A stretch of DNA of 64,000 nt, from contig NZ_SMTL01000005.1 in the NCBI RefSeq assembly GCF_004358025.1, forward strand, positions 186,001-250,000, in the 5' to 3' direction. Below, piece after piece: positions 9,550-18,663 of this stretch. Origin of the DNA: Rhizobium deserti (GTDB taxonomy: Bacteria > Pseudomonadota > Alphaproteobacteria > Rhizobiales > Rhizobiaceae). Positions within the stretch are counted from its first letter, which is position 1, and every line of letters begins with the position of its first letter. The position numbers and the translations under genes were made by a program. Below the pieces are notes generated by a model that did no database searches, was not told the origin of the DNA, and saw nothing but the letters and a program-made list of their open reading frames with translations.

Positions 9550-10263
9550 CTATTCGTCCCGCTCGCCGGTGAAGTTCAGCAGCAATTGGAAGATATTGAC
9601 GAAGTTCAGGTAAAGCGAAAGTGCGCCGAAGACGGCAAGCTTCTGCTGCGACTCCTGATCAAAGTTTTCGGCAAACTGTTCCTTGATGTTCTGAGTGTCC
9701 CACGCAGTCAAGCCGACGAAGACGACGATGCCGATCACCGAGATGGCGAATTGCAGCGCGCTCGACCCCATGAAAATATTGACGATCGACGCGATCATCA
9801 CGCCGATCAGGCCCATCACCATGAACGAGCCGAATTTGGCGAGATCGCGCTTGGTGACATAGCCGTAGAGGCTGGTGGCGCCGAACATGGTCGCGGCGAT
9901 GAAAAAGGTGCGGGCGATGCTTGCGCCGGTGAAGACCAGGAAGACCGAGGCAAGGGACAAGCCCATAACGGCGCAGAAAGCCCAGAAGGTGAACTGCGCA
10001 GTGGACGCGGACATGGTCTGGATGCGGAACGAGAAAAAGAAAACGAAGGCCAGTGGTGCAAGCATCACCACCCATTTAAGCGGCGACGAGAAGATCGGCA
10101 CATAAAGCGCCGGCGTCGTGCCGACGATGAAGGCGACAATGCCAGTTATAACGAGGCCGAGGCCCATATAGTTGTAAACGCGCAGCATATGCTGGCGCAG
10201 GCTCTCGTCGAGAACGCCAGCTGTCTGGGCGGTGCTGCCGAAACGGTTCTGATTAGGGTACAT
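9550..10263 (-). CDS. Bax inhibitor-1/YccA family membrane protein
   Basis: A 237-residue inner-membrane protein with seven hydrophobic segments, belonging to the BI-1 family (YccA, YbhL, YetJ), whose bacterial members act as pH-sensitive calcium leak channels or FtsH modulators. The soluble N-terminus MYPNQNRFGSTAQTAGVLDE is followed by LRQHMLRVYNYMGLGLVITG, and the last segments hold the family motif GLTAWDTQNIKE and LYLNFVNIFQLLL. The gene follows the anti-sigma factor gene by 15 nt on the same strand, so it is probably the last member of the sigma/anti-sigma operon, which suggests a membrane or envelope stress role. Confidence 0.9.
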   Translation of the reverse strand: MYPNQNRFGSTAQTAGVLDESLRQHMLRVYNYMGLGLVITGIVAFIVGTTPALYVPIFSSPLKWVVMLAPLAFVFFFSFRIQTMSASTAQFTFWAFCAVMGLSLASVFLVFTGASIARTFFIAATMFGATSLYGYVTKRDLAKFGSFMVMGLIGVMIASIVNIFMGSSALQFAISVIGIVVFVGLTAWDTQNIKEQFAENFDQESQQKLAVFGALSLYLNFVNIFQLLLNFTGERDE

Positions 10264-10278
10264 ATTGATCTCCCTGGG

Positions 10279-11052
10279 TTAGTAAAGCGAGTTCTTGAGA
10301 AGGTCGGCCTCGTCTGAAAGGCCGGACTGGACATTGCTGGAGACAACCGCGTAGGCGACCTCTCCGATCTGCCACCATGCAGCTTCCGCATCAGCGCCAA
10401 GATTGAGATCTCTCACGGGCTCTACGGCGAAATGGCCAGGACGCACGGCAAAAAGCGAGATTTGCGTCCCGTCCTTCATCTTGATGGTGGTTTCGACACT
10501 CGGACCGAAATCCGATGGAAAAATCTGCACATCCGAGACCTGCCACTCTTTAGGCAGTTCCGGCATGACAATGGCGGTCGCTGCCCGAATGTCGTCTCGG
10601 TCGTAGTTCCTTACCTCCGGCTGCGAAGGCATGTTTTCGCGCACCAGCGCCGTCTGGTGAGCTCGCACCGCCTGTTCCACAAAAGCAGGTGGATGCGGGC
10701 TGGCATTCACTTCGCGGGCGCCAAATGGACTGATCGAGGAATTTGCCAGCCATCCGATTGAAACAAGGATGCCGACAGCCGCAACGCGTCGCATCGAGCC
10801 CCACATCCGGCGACCGGAAAGGTTTGCGGACAAGCGTCGAGCCGCCTCCCGGGTGCGCGGCTGGCCATGCGGTTCCTCCATCGTCAGCGAAAGCTTGAGC
10901 GTGGTGCGCATGCTCAGGTCGGTCATGACCCGGGCAGCTTCAGCCGGGTGCTTGGCCAGGTAGGTTTCCACACGCAGACGAGCTGCTGCATCGAGTTGAT
11001 TATCGACATAAGCGTCGAGGTCGCTGTCGAGAAGCATGTCGGCCTCAATCAT
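10279..11052 (-). CDS. transmembrane anti-sigma factor
   Basis: A 257-residue putative anti-sigma factor. The N-terminal domain (DLDAYVDNQLDAAARLRVETYL) resembles the sigma-binding domain of anti-sigma factors but lacks the HxxxCxxC zinc motif, so it is not a ZAS-type zinc sensor. A single membrane segment (VAAVGILVSIGWLANSSI) lies near residue 90, and the remaining 150 residues are periplasmic. The start overlaps the end of the sigma factor gene by 8 nt, giving translational coupling. It should hold the sigma factor at the membrane until an envelope signal arrives; the signal is unknown. Confidence 0.75.
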   Translation of the reverse strand: MIEADMLLDSDLDAYVDNQLDAAARLRVETYLAKHPAEAARVMTDLSMRTTLKLSLTMEEPHGQPRTREAARRLSANLSGRRMWGSMRRVAAVGILVSIGWLANSSISPFGAREVNASPHPPAFVEQAVRAHQTALVRENMPSQPEVRNYDRDDIRAATAIVMPELPKEWQVSDVQIFPSDFGPSVETTIKMKDGTQISLFAVRPGHFAVEPVRDLNLGADAEAAWWQIGEVAYAVVSSNVQSGLSDEADLLKNSLY

Positions 11053-11575
11053 TGCCGCCTCCTATCAATCGCAGATGACTTGGGTGTTTTGGCTCGTCCT
11101 CGAGCGACCGCAGGCGAGCCCTTGCGCGCGAAACGCGCGACATCAGCGTTCCGACTGGAATTTCAAGCGCATCGGCTGCCTCGTGGTAGGACATGTCCTC
11201 GACGGCAACGAGATACAGCGCTTCCCTTTGTTCGTCGGGCAGTGCCATGAAGGCATCTTGCACCTGGCGCAGGCGAACGGTCTGCTCTTGTCCTGCGGGA
11301 TAAGAGGTCTCTGCCTGGCTCGTCGCCGACTCGTCGCGTTTCCGCTGCGCCAGCAGGGAGCGCCTCCGGTCCACATGAGCATTATGGAGAATGGCGAACA
11401 GCCAGTTGCGCAAGTTGGCGCCCGTACGGAACGTCAATCGACGCTCATATGCCTTAACCAGCGCATCGTGAACAAGGTCCTCCGCATCGGAAGAATTTCG
11501 CACCAGGGACAGCGCATAGCGTCTCAATGCCGCCAATTGGCCGATGACATCAAAGGAGCGTTTGTCTTGGTTCAT
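11045..11575 (-). CDS. ECF-type RNA polymerase sigma factor
   Basis: A 176-residue extracytoplasmic-function sigma factor. Region 2 is seen in ALSLVRNSSDAEDLVHDALV and AYERRLTFR, and region 4 in LPDEQREALYLVAVEDMSYH followed by the helix-turn-helix of EAADALEIPVGTLMSRVSRA. No clear Shine-Dalgarno precedes the ATG, which sits in a run of ATGC repeats. The anti-sigma gene overlaps its end and the BI-1 gene follows, so it probably controls this operon. It is unlikely to be the general stress sigma EcfG, because the partners NepR and PhyR are absent. Confidence 0.88.
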   Translation of the reverse strand: MNQDKRSFDVIGQLAALRRYALSLVRNSSDAEDLVHDALVKAYERRLTFRTGANLRNWLFAILHNAHVDRRRSLLAQRKRDESATSQAETSYPAGQEQTVRLRQVQDAFMALPDEQREALYLVAVEDMSYHEAADALEIPVGTLMSRVSRARARLRSLEDEPKHPSHLRLIGGGND

Positions 11576-11651
11576 GCATGCATATACGCATGGCGCTCGT
11601 CTCTTATTCCGCTGCTCCTCATCTTTTTGCCCAGAGGGCTGAATTAATTTC

Positions 11652-11676
11652 GGAACGAAGCTCCGTTCGACCGGTT
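11652..11676 (+). promoter_or_regulatory. candidate RpoE2/EcfG-type promoter
   Basis: GGAAC (11652-11656), 18 nt, then TT (11675-11676) fits the rhizobial general-stress consensus GGAAC-N18/19-TT, here with GGTT at the -10. It lies about 90 nt upstream of the cysteine-rich mini-protein. This is a match to a short consensus, so chance is not excluded. Confidence 0.4.
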
Positions 11677-11765
11677 ATGGGCTGCGCAGGGAGGGCTTGA
11701 ATCGCTCCGCCACTCTCAAGCTTCGGCCCGCGCGGCAACTTCTGATGAAATCGCGGAGGTGTAGG

Positions 11766-11975
11766 ATGGCGTCGAAACGATTCTGCGACAACTGCCATAA
11801 TACCGGGAAAGTCTGCCAGTCGCATATCAGGCGGCCCTGGACGGGGAGCTATGGTTGCGGCTGTGGCAAGCATGGGGTTCCATGTCCGGTCTGCAACTAT
11901 GACCCGCAGGAGCCGGATCTTTCCGGCTTGCTGGCGAGCAAGTTTGCTTGCGACGCTTTGGTCTCCCAGTCCTGA
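11766..11975 (+). CDS. small cysteine-rich protein (putative zinc-binding)
   Basis: A 69-residue protein with seven cysteines in CDNCHNTGKVCQSH, CGCGKHGVPCPVC and one later Cys. Paired CxxC and CxC motifs with a central Trp suggest a zinc ribbon or a DnaJ-type Cys-rich fold. Small proteins with CHNTGxVCxxH and CGCGxxGxPCPxCN are familiar from rhizobial genomes and are usually annotated as hypothetical. The ATG has GGAGG 6 nt upstream, which decides the start over an upstream in-frame one. A stress-type promoter candidate precedes it and the four-hairpin RNA follows 95 nt downstream. Function is unknown. Confidence 0.7.
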   Translation: MASKRFCDNCHNTGKVCQSHIRRPWTGSYGCGCGKHGVPCPVCNYDPQEPDLSGLLASKFACDALVSQS

Positions 11976-12035
11976 TCTCAACATCACGAGGCATTCCTAA
12001 TTTGCATGGCAGGCCTGCTAACATCTGCCTATCAT

Positions 12036-12064
12036 TTGAGCGGGTTTCGTTTATGCTTATTTCT
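12036..12064 (+). promoter_or_regulatory. candidate promoter of the four-hairpin small RNA
   Basis: TTGAGC (12036-12041), a 17-nt spacer and ATTTCT (12059-12064) would start transcription near 12070, just in front of the first hairpin. The -10 is weak for sigma-70; related RNAs in other Alphaproteobacteria use stress sigma factors. Confidence 0.4.
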
Positions 12065-12069
12065 ATCGG

Positions 12070-12220
12070 GTTGACATACCTCCTCCCATGTCGCTCGATG
12101 TTGCAGGGGTCCTATCCTCCTCCCAAGGGTTCCTGGCGAAGCAGCAGCGCTCCTCCTCCCAGCTGTTGCTTCATTGTTTCAAGAAGCCTGCCGCACCTCC
12201 TCCCGCGGCAGGCTTTTTGT
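12070..12220 (+). ncRNA. cuckoo-type small RNA with four CCUCCUCCC hairpin loops
   Basis: Four successive hairpins each expose CCTCCTCCC in the loop. Hairpin 1: stem GACAT/ATGTC, motif 12079-12087. Hairpin 2: 10-bp stem 12104-12113/12126-12135 with three G-U pairs, motif 12116-12124. Hairpin 3: 11-bp stem 12138-12148/12162-12172, motif 12152-12160. Hairpin 4: perfect 9-bp stem 12186-12194/12205-12213, motif 12196-12204, followed by T5, so it also ends transcription. The motif is complementary to Shine-Dalgarno sequences (anti-SD). This layout matches the alphaproteobacterial cuckoo/alpha-r14 and CcsR RNA families, whose members are stress-induced. The stem sequences differ between hairpins while the loop is invariant, as expected from selection on the loop. 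No ORF is convincing here. Confidence 0.85.
12186..12218 (+). terminator. terminator hairpin of the small RNA
   Basis: GCCTGCCGC pairs with GCGGCAGGC around a 10-nt loop holding CCTCCTCCC, followed by five T. It doubles as the fourth anti-SD loop and insulates the glycerol regulator downstream. Confidence 0.85.
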
Positions 12221-12346
12221 TCTTAACCCATCTCCCAATTTCTGCTTCGGCTCTAGCAGCGTTCAAGGTTCCACGGCTGTTGTTTCGCAGGCATTGCGAT
12301 TGCTCGTTTTTTGGCCCAGAATGAAAGCCAAGCGAAAGGGCGAGAA

Positions 12347-13132
12347 ATGCACCTGACAGAGCGCCAAGCGAAAATCATTGATCGCGCGAAGCTGGCGGGG
12401 CGTGTGCAGGTGGAGGAATTGGCGGGTCAGTTTGCGGTTTCGCCGCAGACCATCCGCAAGGACCTGAACGACCTTTGCGATGCGCGGTTGCTGACCCGGA
12501 TTCATGGTGGCGCCACCTTTCCGCGCGGCACGGAGAATGTTCTTTACGATGCGCGTCGGCAGATAGCTTCGACTGAAAAGCTAGCGATCGGAGCGGCGGC
12601 GGCAGCACTTATCCCAGACAGCGCATCGCTTTTCATTAACATCGGAACGACGACAGAAGCCGTTGGGGAAGCTCTCGTGCGTCATCGAGACCTGATGGTC
12701 ATCACCAATAATCTCAACGTTGCCAACAGGCTGCGGCTGCTTGATGATATTCAAGTGGTGATTGCCGGTGGTGTCGTGCGCCAATCCGACGGTGGCATAG
12801 TCGGGGAAGCGGCGGTGGATTTTATTCGTCAGTTCAAGGTTGATTATGCGGTCATCGGTGTTTCTGCCATCGATCCCGATGGCGCCCTGCTGGACTATGA
12901 CTTCCGTGAGGTCAAAGTGGCTCAGGCAATCATCGCCAACGCTCGGCATGTCATTCTTGTCGCCGATTCCACCAAATTCGAGCGGACTGCACCGGTTCGC
13001 ATCGCTCAGATATCGCAGGTTCATACCTTTATCACCGACGAATGTACGTCCGCTTCCATCCGTGCAATCTGTTCGGATGCGGGCGTATTGCTTGTCGAGG
13101 CGGTAGAGTCGAAGCCGCAATCCAGCCTGTGA
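12347..13132 (+). CDS. glpR: DeoR-family repressor, likely GlpR
   Basis: A 261-residue DeoR/GlpR repressor. The N-terminal helix-turn-helix is in VQVEELAGQFAVSPQTIRKD followed by LNDLCDARLLTRIHGGA, the conserved DeoR stretch. The C-terminal sensor domain has FINIGTTTEAVGEAL, ITNNLNVANRL and GGVVRQSDGGIVGEAAVDFI, the sugar-phosphate binding fold. The ATG at 12347 follows AAGGGCGAGAA. It lies 96 nt upstream of glpD on the same strand. From context it represses the glycerol operon until glycerol-3-phosphate binds. Confidence 0.85.
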   Translation: MHLTERQAKIIDRAKLAGRVQVEELAGQFAVSPQTIRKDLNDLCDARLLTRIHGGATFPRGTENVLYDARRQIASTEKLAIGAAAAALIPDSASLFINIGTTTEAVGEALVRHRDLMVITNNLNVANRLRLLDDIQVVIAGGVVRQSDGGIVGEAAVDFIRQFKVDYAVIGVSAIDPDGALLDYDFREVKVAQAIIANARHVILVADSTKFERTAPVRIAQISQVHTFITDECTSASIRAICSDAGVLLVEAVESKPQSSL

Positions 13133-13146
13133 GTTTCGTTTGATAT

Positions 13147-13161
13147 TCGAAAAAATTTCGA
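13147..13161. promoter_or_regulatory. inverted repeat in the glpR-glpD gap, likely GlpR operator
   Basis: TCGAAA (13147-13152) and TTTCGA (13156-13161) form a perfect inverted repeat around AAA; a further TTTCG lies just upstream at the end of glpR. TTCG-containing half sites are typical of GlpR/DeoR operators. It sits about 70 nt in front of glpD. Confidence 0.55.
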
Positions 13162-13228
13162 TTGATTGCCTGTCAGTTTCAGTTAGGTTGCGATTCATAG
13201 AAGATGAGTTTCAGCGCAAGAGGGGGCA

Positions 13229-14740
13229 ATGGGCGAAATCATCCACGACCTTTTTGTGATTGGCGGTGGAATAAACGGGTGCGGGATCGCCCGAGATGCC
13301 TCCGGCCGAGGGTATTCCGTTGCCCTTGCGGAGATGAATGACTTCGCCTCCGGGACCTCGTCAGGCGCAACCAAGCTGATCCATGGCGGCCTGCGTTATC
13401 TTGAACATCATGAATTCCGGCTCGTGCGTGAATCGCTTATGGAGCGCGAAGTGCTCTGGGCAATGGCGCCACATATCATCTGGCCGATGCGCTTTGTGCT
13501 GCCTTACCAAAAAGGCGGCATCCGGCCGTCATGGCTGATCCGGCTCGGCCTGTTCCTCTATGATCATCTCGGTGGCCGCAAGCTTCTGCCGCCAACGGAC
13601 GTGCTCGATCTGCGCAAGGATCCCGCCGGGCGGCCCTTGAAATCGTCTTTTACCAAAGCCTTCGAGTATTCTGACGGCTGGGTCGATGACGCCCGAATGG
13701 TGGTTCTCAATGCGCGGGATGCCGCCGACCGGGGGGCTTTGATCATGCCGCGGACCAAGGTGGTCGCCGCCCGGCTCGATAAGACTGGGTGGACTATCGA
13801 AACAGTTAGTGTTTCCGGAAGCAGGGACACCCACCATGCCCGTATGTTAGTCAATGCCGCCGGCCCTTGGGTCGATCAGGTCATTCGTGCCGCCTTCGGC
13901 CAGAATGATGCGCATCATGTGAGGCTTGTGCAGGGCAGCCACATTGTCGTTCGAAAAAAATTCGAAGGTCCGCGGGCCTATTTCTTCCAGAACCCGGACA
14001 ACCGCATCATCTTTGCCATTCCTTACGAGAGTGACTTCACGCTGATCGGTACCACGGATCGCGACTATGATGCCGATCCCAAAAACGTGCGCATTTCCGA
14101 CGAAGAAACCGACTATCTCTGCAAGGCAGCCTCGGAATATTTCAAGGAGCCGGTCACCCCTGGCGATATCGTCTGGACCTATTCGGCCGTCCGACCGCTC
14201 TTTGACGACGGAGCGTCAAAGGCTCAGGAGGCGACGCGTGATTATGTGCTGAAGCTTGAAACGGGGCAGGGGGCGCCGTTGCTGAACGTTTTCGGCGGCA
14301 AGTTGACGACCTATCGGCGACTTTCCGAGCATGCACTGGAGAAGATCGGTGAAGCGATCGGCACCAAAGGCCGGGCTTGGACAGCGGAAAGCCGCTTGCC
14401 GGGCGGCGACTTCCCGGTACAAGGTTATGAGGCGGAGGTTGTAAAGCTGAAGGCGCGGGCGCCGTTTCTGTCGGAGCCGCATGCACGGCGTCTGGTTCGG
14501 CGCTATGGTACGCGAGCGGCGATGATTATCGGCAAGGCGGAATCTTTGGCGGATTTGGGCCGACATTTTGGCGGCGATCTTTACGAGGCTGAGGTCCGCT
14601 ATCTGGTCGAGCACGAATGGGCCATGAGTGCAGAGGACGTGCTCTGGCGCAGAACCAAGGACGGCTTGCGGCTGAACGAGGAGCAGGCAGGAAATCTAGA
14701 GGAGTACATGACCGCACACCGGGCCAAGATGGCCGGCTGA
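13229..14740 (+). CDS. glpD: glycerol-3-phosphate dehydrogenase (aerobic, FAD)
   Basis: A 503-residue membrane-associated flavoprotein that oxidises glycerol-3-phosphate to dihydroxyacetone phosphate and feeds electrons to quinone. The FAD-binding motif GGGINGCGIARDASGRG is at residues 12-28, followed by the family stretch FASGTSSGATKLIHGGLRYL and the C-terminal NVFGGKLTTYRRLSEHALEK. Full length for GlpD. AGAGGGGG lies 5 nt before the ATG. It is the first gene of a tight operon with the glycerol importer, transcribed after the GlpR-like regulator. A glycerol kinase gene is not in the window and must be elsewhere. Confidence 0.95.
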   Translation: MGEIIHDLFVIGGGINGCGIARDASGRGYSVALAEMNDFASGTSSGATKLIHGGLRYLEHHEFRLVRESLMEREVLWAMAPHIIWPMRFVLPYQKGGIRPSWLIRLGLFLYDHLGGRKLLPPTDVLDLRKDPAGRPLKSSFTKAFEYSDGWVDDARMVVLNARDAADRGALIMPRTKVVAARLDKTGWTIETVSVSGSRDTHHARMLVNAAGPWVDQVIRAAFGQNDAHHVRLVQGSHIVVRKKFEGPRAYFFQNPDNRIIFAIPYESDFTLIGTTDRDYDADPKNVRISDEETDYLCKAASEYFKEPVTPGDIVWTYSAVRPLFDDGASKAQEATRDYVLKLETGQGAPLLNVFGGKLTTYRRLSEHALEKIGEAIGTKGRAWTAESRLPGGDFPVQGYEAEVVKLKARAPFLSEPHARRLVRRYGTRAAMIIGKAESLADLGRHFGGDLYEAEVRYLVEHEWAMSAEDVLWRRTKDGLRLNEEQAGNLEEYMTAHRAKMAG

Positions 14741-14780
14741 GCGACATGTGGTCACCCTGCGAGGAGGCACGGGAACCGAT

Positions 14781-15857
14781 ATGCTTGAAATGCGCAATGC
14801 CGCGAAATTAGTGGGAGGTGAATATCACATTCACCCGACCAATCTCGCTCTCGAGCGGGGGACGCTGAACGTATTGCTGGGACCGACCTTGTCCGGCAAG
14901 ACTTCGCTGATGCGGCTGATGGCTGGCCTCGACCGCCCGACCAGCGGATCCATCCATTTCGATAATGTCGATGTCACCGGGATGCCGGTGCAAAAGCGCA
15001 ATATCGCAATGGTGTACCAGCAGTTCATCAACTACCCGGCGCTGACCGTCTATGACAACATCGCCTCTCCCATGCGCCTTGCCGGAAAGGATAAGGCTAG
15101 CATCGATCGCGAGGTTCGCAAGGCAGCCGAACTGCTGAGGCTGACGCCTTATCTCGACCGCACGCCGTTGAACCTTTCGGGCGGTCAGCAGCAGAGGACA
15201 GCACTGGCGCGTGCACTGGTTAAGAATGCCAGCTTGGTGCTGATGGACGAGCCTCTTGCCAATCTCGACTACAAGTTGCGCGAGGAACTGCGGGCGGAGC
15301 TTCCGAGGATCTTCGCACAATCAGGCGCAATTTTCGTTTATGCGACGACGGAGCCGTCCGAGGCGCTTCTGCTCGGCGGCAATACAGCCACCTTATCGGA
15401 AGGGCGTATTACCCAATTCGGCTCCACCATTCATGTCTACCGCAAGCCGTCGGATATCATAACGGCCAGGACTTTTGCCGATCCCCCCCTCAACTTCATG
15501 GAAGTCATTAAATCCGGTCACGAATTGGAGCATCAAGGGGGGAGCAGGATGGCCGTCCCAAGCCATCTTCTCCATGTGGCGGACGGGCCTGTGACGGTGG
15601 CCTTTCATCCGCACCATCTCGGGTTCGCATCCCAGACTGCCGATGCTCCGCAACTTCGCGCCAAGACGTTGATCTCGGAGATCACCGGGTCCGAGAGCTT
15701 CGTGCATCTGGAATTCGGCAGCACTCGCTGGGTCATGCTGGCGCCCGGCATCCACGATATTGCACCGGATGCAGATGTCGATGTGTTCCTGGATACCCGC
15801 CATCTGCTCGCCTTCGGCAAGGATGGCCGAGCAATCACCACTCTTCAAGCGGCGTGA
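14781..15857 (+). CDS. glpS: glycerol ABC importer ATPase GlpS (H-loop histidine missing)
   Basis: A 358-residue ATPase of the MalK/UgpC group, one of two different ATPases of the rhizobial glycerol importer. Walker A is GPTLSGKTS (34-42), the signature is LSGGQQQR (132-139) and Walker B is LVLMDEP. The switch histidine found in MalK as VYVTHD is replaced: the equivalent segment reads VYATTEP, with Thr at about 190. The C-terminal regulatory domain is present. The start at 14781 removes a non-homologous N-terminal stretch; the Shine-Dalgarno (GAGGAGG) is rather far, 13 nt. The gene lies 40 nt after glpD and 10 nt before glpT. Confidence 0.88.
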   Translation: MLEMRNAAKLVGGEYHIHPTNLALERGTLNVLLGPTLSGKTSLMRLMAGLDRPTSGSIHFDNVDVTGMPVQKRNIAMVYQQFINYPALTVYDNIASPMRLAGKDKASIDREVRKAAELLRLTPYLDRTPLNLSGGQQQRTALARALVKNASLVLMDEPLANLDYKLREELRAELPRIFAQSGAIFVYATTEPSEALLLGGNTATLSEGRITQFGSTIHVYRKPSDIITARTFADPPLNFMEVIKSGHELEHQGGSRMAVPSHLLHVADGPVTVAFHPHHLGFASQTADAPQLRAKTLISEITGSESFVHLEFGSTRWVMLAPGIHDIAPDADVDVFLDTRHLLAFGKDGRAITTLQAA

Positions 15858-15867
15858 GGGAACGGAC

Positions 15868-16941
<1,074 letters not shown>

Positions 16942-17808
16942 ATGAACAAGACCTGGAATAACAAGGCCTGGTTTCTGGTTCTGCCGGTCCTGCTGCTCGT
17001 CGCATTTTCCGCCGCCATCCCGCTGATGACGGTTGTCAATTATTCCGTACAGGATACGTTCGGCAACAATGAGTTTTTCTGGGCAGGCACTGACTGGTTC
17101 GACGAAATCCTTCACTCGCCGCGGTTCTGGGAAGCCCTGCAGCGCAACCTGCTCTTCTCCTTCATCATCCTAGCTCTGGAAATTCCGCTCGGCATCTTCA
17201 TCGCGCTCAACATGCCGAAAAAGGGGCTCGGTGTGCCGGTCTGCCTGGTCTTGATGGCCTTGCCGCTTCTCATACCCTGGAACGTCGTTGGCACGATCTG
17301 GCAGGTGTTTGGCCGTGTCGACATTGGTCTGCTCGGACGCGTGCTCGCGAGCTTGGGCTTCGACTACAATTATGTGCGCGATCCGATCGACGCCTGGATT
17401 ACCGTGATCGTCATGGACGTGTGGCATTGGACGAGCCTCGTCGTCCTGCTGTGCTATGCGGGCCTGGTGTCAATTCCGGATGCTTATTATCAGGCGGCGA
17501 AAATCGATGGCGCGTCGCGCTGGTCCGTCTTCCGCTACATCCAGTTGCCGAAGATGAACCGGGTTCTGTTGATCGCTGTCCTGCTGCGGTTCATGGACAG
17601 CTTCATGATCTACACGGAGCCTTTTGTGGTGACGGGCGGCGGTCCGGGCAATTCGACCACTTTCCTGTCCATCGACCTCGTCAAGATGGCCATCGGCCAG
17701 TTCGACCTGGGCCCTGCGGCAGCCATGTCCATCGTCTACTTCCTCATCATCCTGTTGATGTCGTGGATATTCTATACCGTCATGACCAGCAGCGACGCCG
17801 ATAGCTGA
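16942..17808 (+). CDS. glpP: glycerol ABC importer permease GlpP
   Basis: A 288-residue inner-membrane permease of the MalF/UgpA type with six hydrophobic segments. The EAA loop that contacts the ATPase is YYQAAKIDGASRWSVFRYIQ followed by LPKMN. It begins directly after the glpT stop codon (TGA ATG), so translation is coupled. Within the operon it pairs with GlpQ as the transmembrane channel for glycerol. Confidence 0.9.
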   Translation: MNKTWNNKAWFLVLPVLLLVAFSAAIPLMTVVNYSVQDTFGNNEFFWAGTDWFDEILHSPRFWEALQRNLLFSFIILALEIPLGIFIALNMPKKGLGVPVCLVLMALPLLIPWNVVGTIWQVFGRVDIGLLGRVLASLGFDYNYVRDPIDAWITVIVMDVWHWTSLVVLLCYAGLVSIPDAYYQAAKIDGASRWSVFRYIQLPKMNRVLLIAVLLRFMDSFMIYTEPFVVTGGGPGNSTTFLSIDLVKMAIGQFDLGPAAAMSIVYFLIILLMSWIFYTVMTSSDADS

Positions 17809-17824
17809 GAAAGGAGGAACGAAC

Positions 17825-18652
17825 GTGGATCAGGAACATCAGTTTAAACCCGCCGGCCGCTTCTCATGGCTCGTCTCGACGATCTATATCGTCTTCCTTC
17901 TCCTGCCGATCTATTGGCTGGTGAATATGAGCTTCAAGGAAAACGGCGAGATCACCGGGACCTTCTCGCTTTTCCCGCAGAACCCAACGCTGCGCAATTA
18001 TGCGGTCATTTTCAATGATCCGTCCTGGTATAACGGCTACATCAACTCGATCATCTATGTCGGCTTGAACACGATCATCTCGGTGGCTGCGGCGCTTCCG
18101 GCGGCTTACGCTTTTTCCCGCTACCGCTTCCTTGGCGACAAACACCTGTTCTTCTGGCTGCTGACCAATCGCATGGCGCCGCCGGCAGTTTTCGCGCTAC
18201 CGTTCTTCCAGCTCTATTCTGCCTTCGGGCTGATCGATACCCATATTGCCGTCGCCTTGGCGCATTGCCTTTTCAATGTGCCGCTGGCGGTCTGGATTCT
18301 TGAAGGCTTCATGTCGGGTGTGCCCAAGGAAATCGACGAAACGGCTTATATCGACGGCTATTCCTTTCCGCGGTTTTTCGTGAAGATCTTCATGCCGTTG
18401 ATTGCGTCCGGCGTCGGCGTCGCAGCCTTCTTCTGTTTCATGTTCTCGTGGGTGGAACTGCTTCTTGCCCGTACTCTGACGACCACGGCGGCAAAGCCGA
18501 TCTCTGCAATCATGACGAGGACGGTATCGGCTGCGGGCATGGATTGGGGCGTGCTTGCGGCAGCCGGCGTGCTGACCATCGTGCCCGGTGCCCTGGTCAT
18601 CTATTTCGTGCGAAACTACATCGCCAAGGGCTTTGCGCTCGGCCGCGTCTAA
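17825..18652 (+). CDS. glpQ: glycerol ABC importer permease GlpQ
   Basis: A 275-residue MalG/UgpE-type permease with six predicted membrane helices. The EAA loop reads EIDETAYIDGYSFPRFFVKI. It starts at GTG 17825 with AAGGAGG 8 nt upstream; there is no closer ATG. It follows glpP by 16 nt. The name follows the rhizobial glpSTPQUV order and has nothing to do with the glycerophosphodiesterase of the same symbol. Confidence 0.9.
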   Translation: MDQEHQFKPAGRFSWLVSTIYIVFLLLPIYWLVNMSFKENGEITGTFSLFPQNPTLRNYAVIFNDPSWYNGYINSIIYVGLNTIISVAAALPAAYAFSRYRFLGDKHLFFWLLTNRMAPPAVFALPFFQLYSAFGLIDTHIAVALAHCLFNVPLAVWILEGFMSGVPKEIDETAYIDGYSFPRFFVKIFMPLIASGVGVAAFFCFMFSWVELLLARTLTTTAAKPISAIMTRTVSAAGMDWGVLAAAGVLTIVPGALVIYFVRNYIAKGFALGRV

Positions 18653-18663
18653 GGGAGGGAAAC

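Noticed and set aside
9586..10317. 243-codon plus-strand open frame
   Set aside because: Shadow of the BI-1 gene; Asp/Glu/His/Arg-rich composition typical of antisense frames.
11948..12356. Several short plus-strand open frames over the hairpin region
   Set aside because: They read through the four RNA hairpins and the terminator; Ser/Pro/Leu-rich with no ribosome-binding site.
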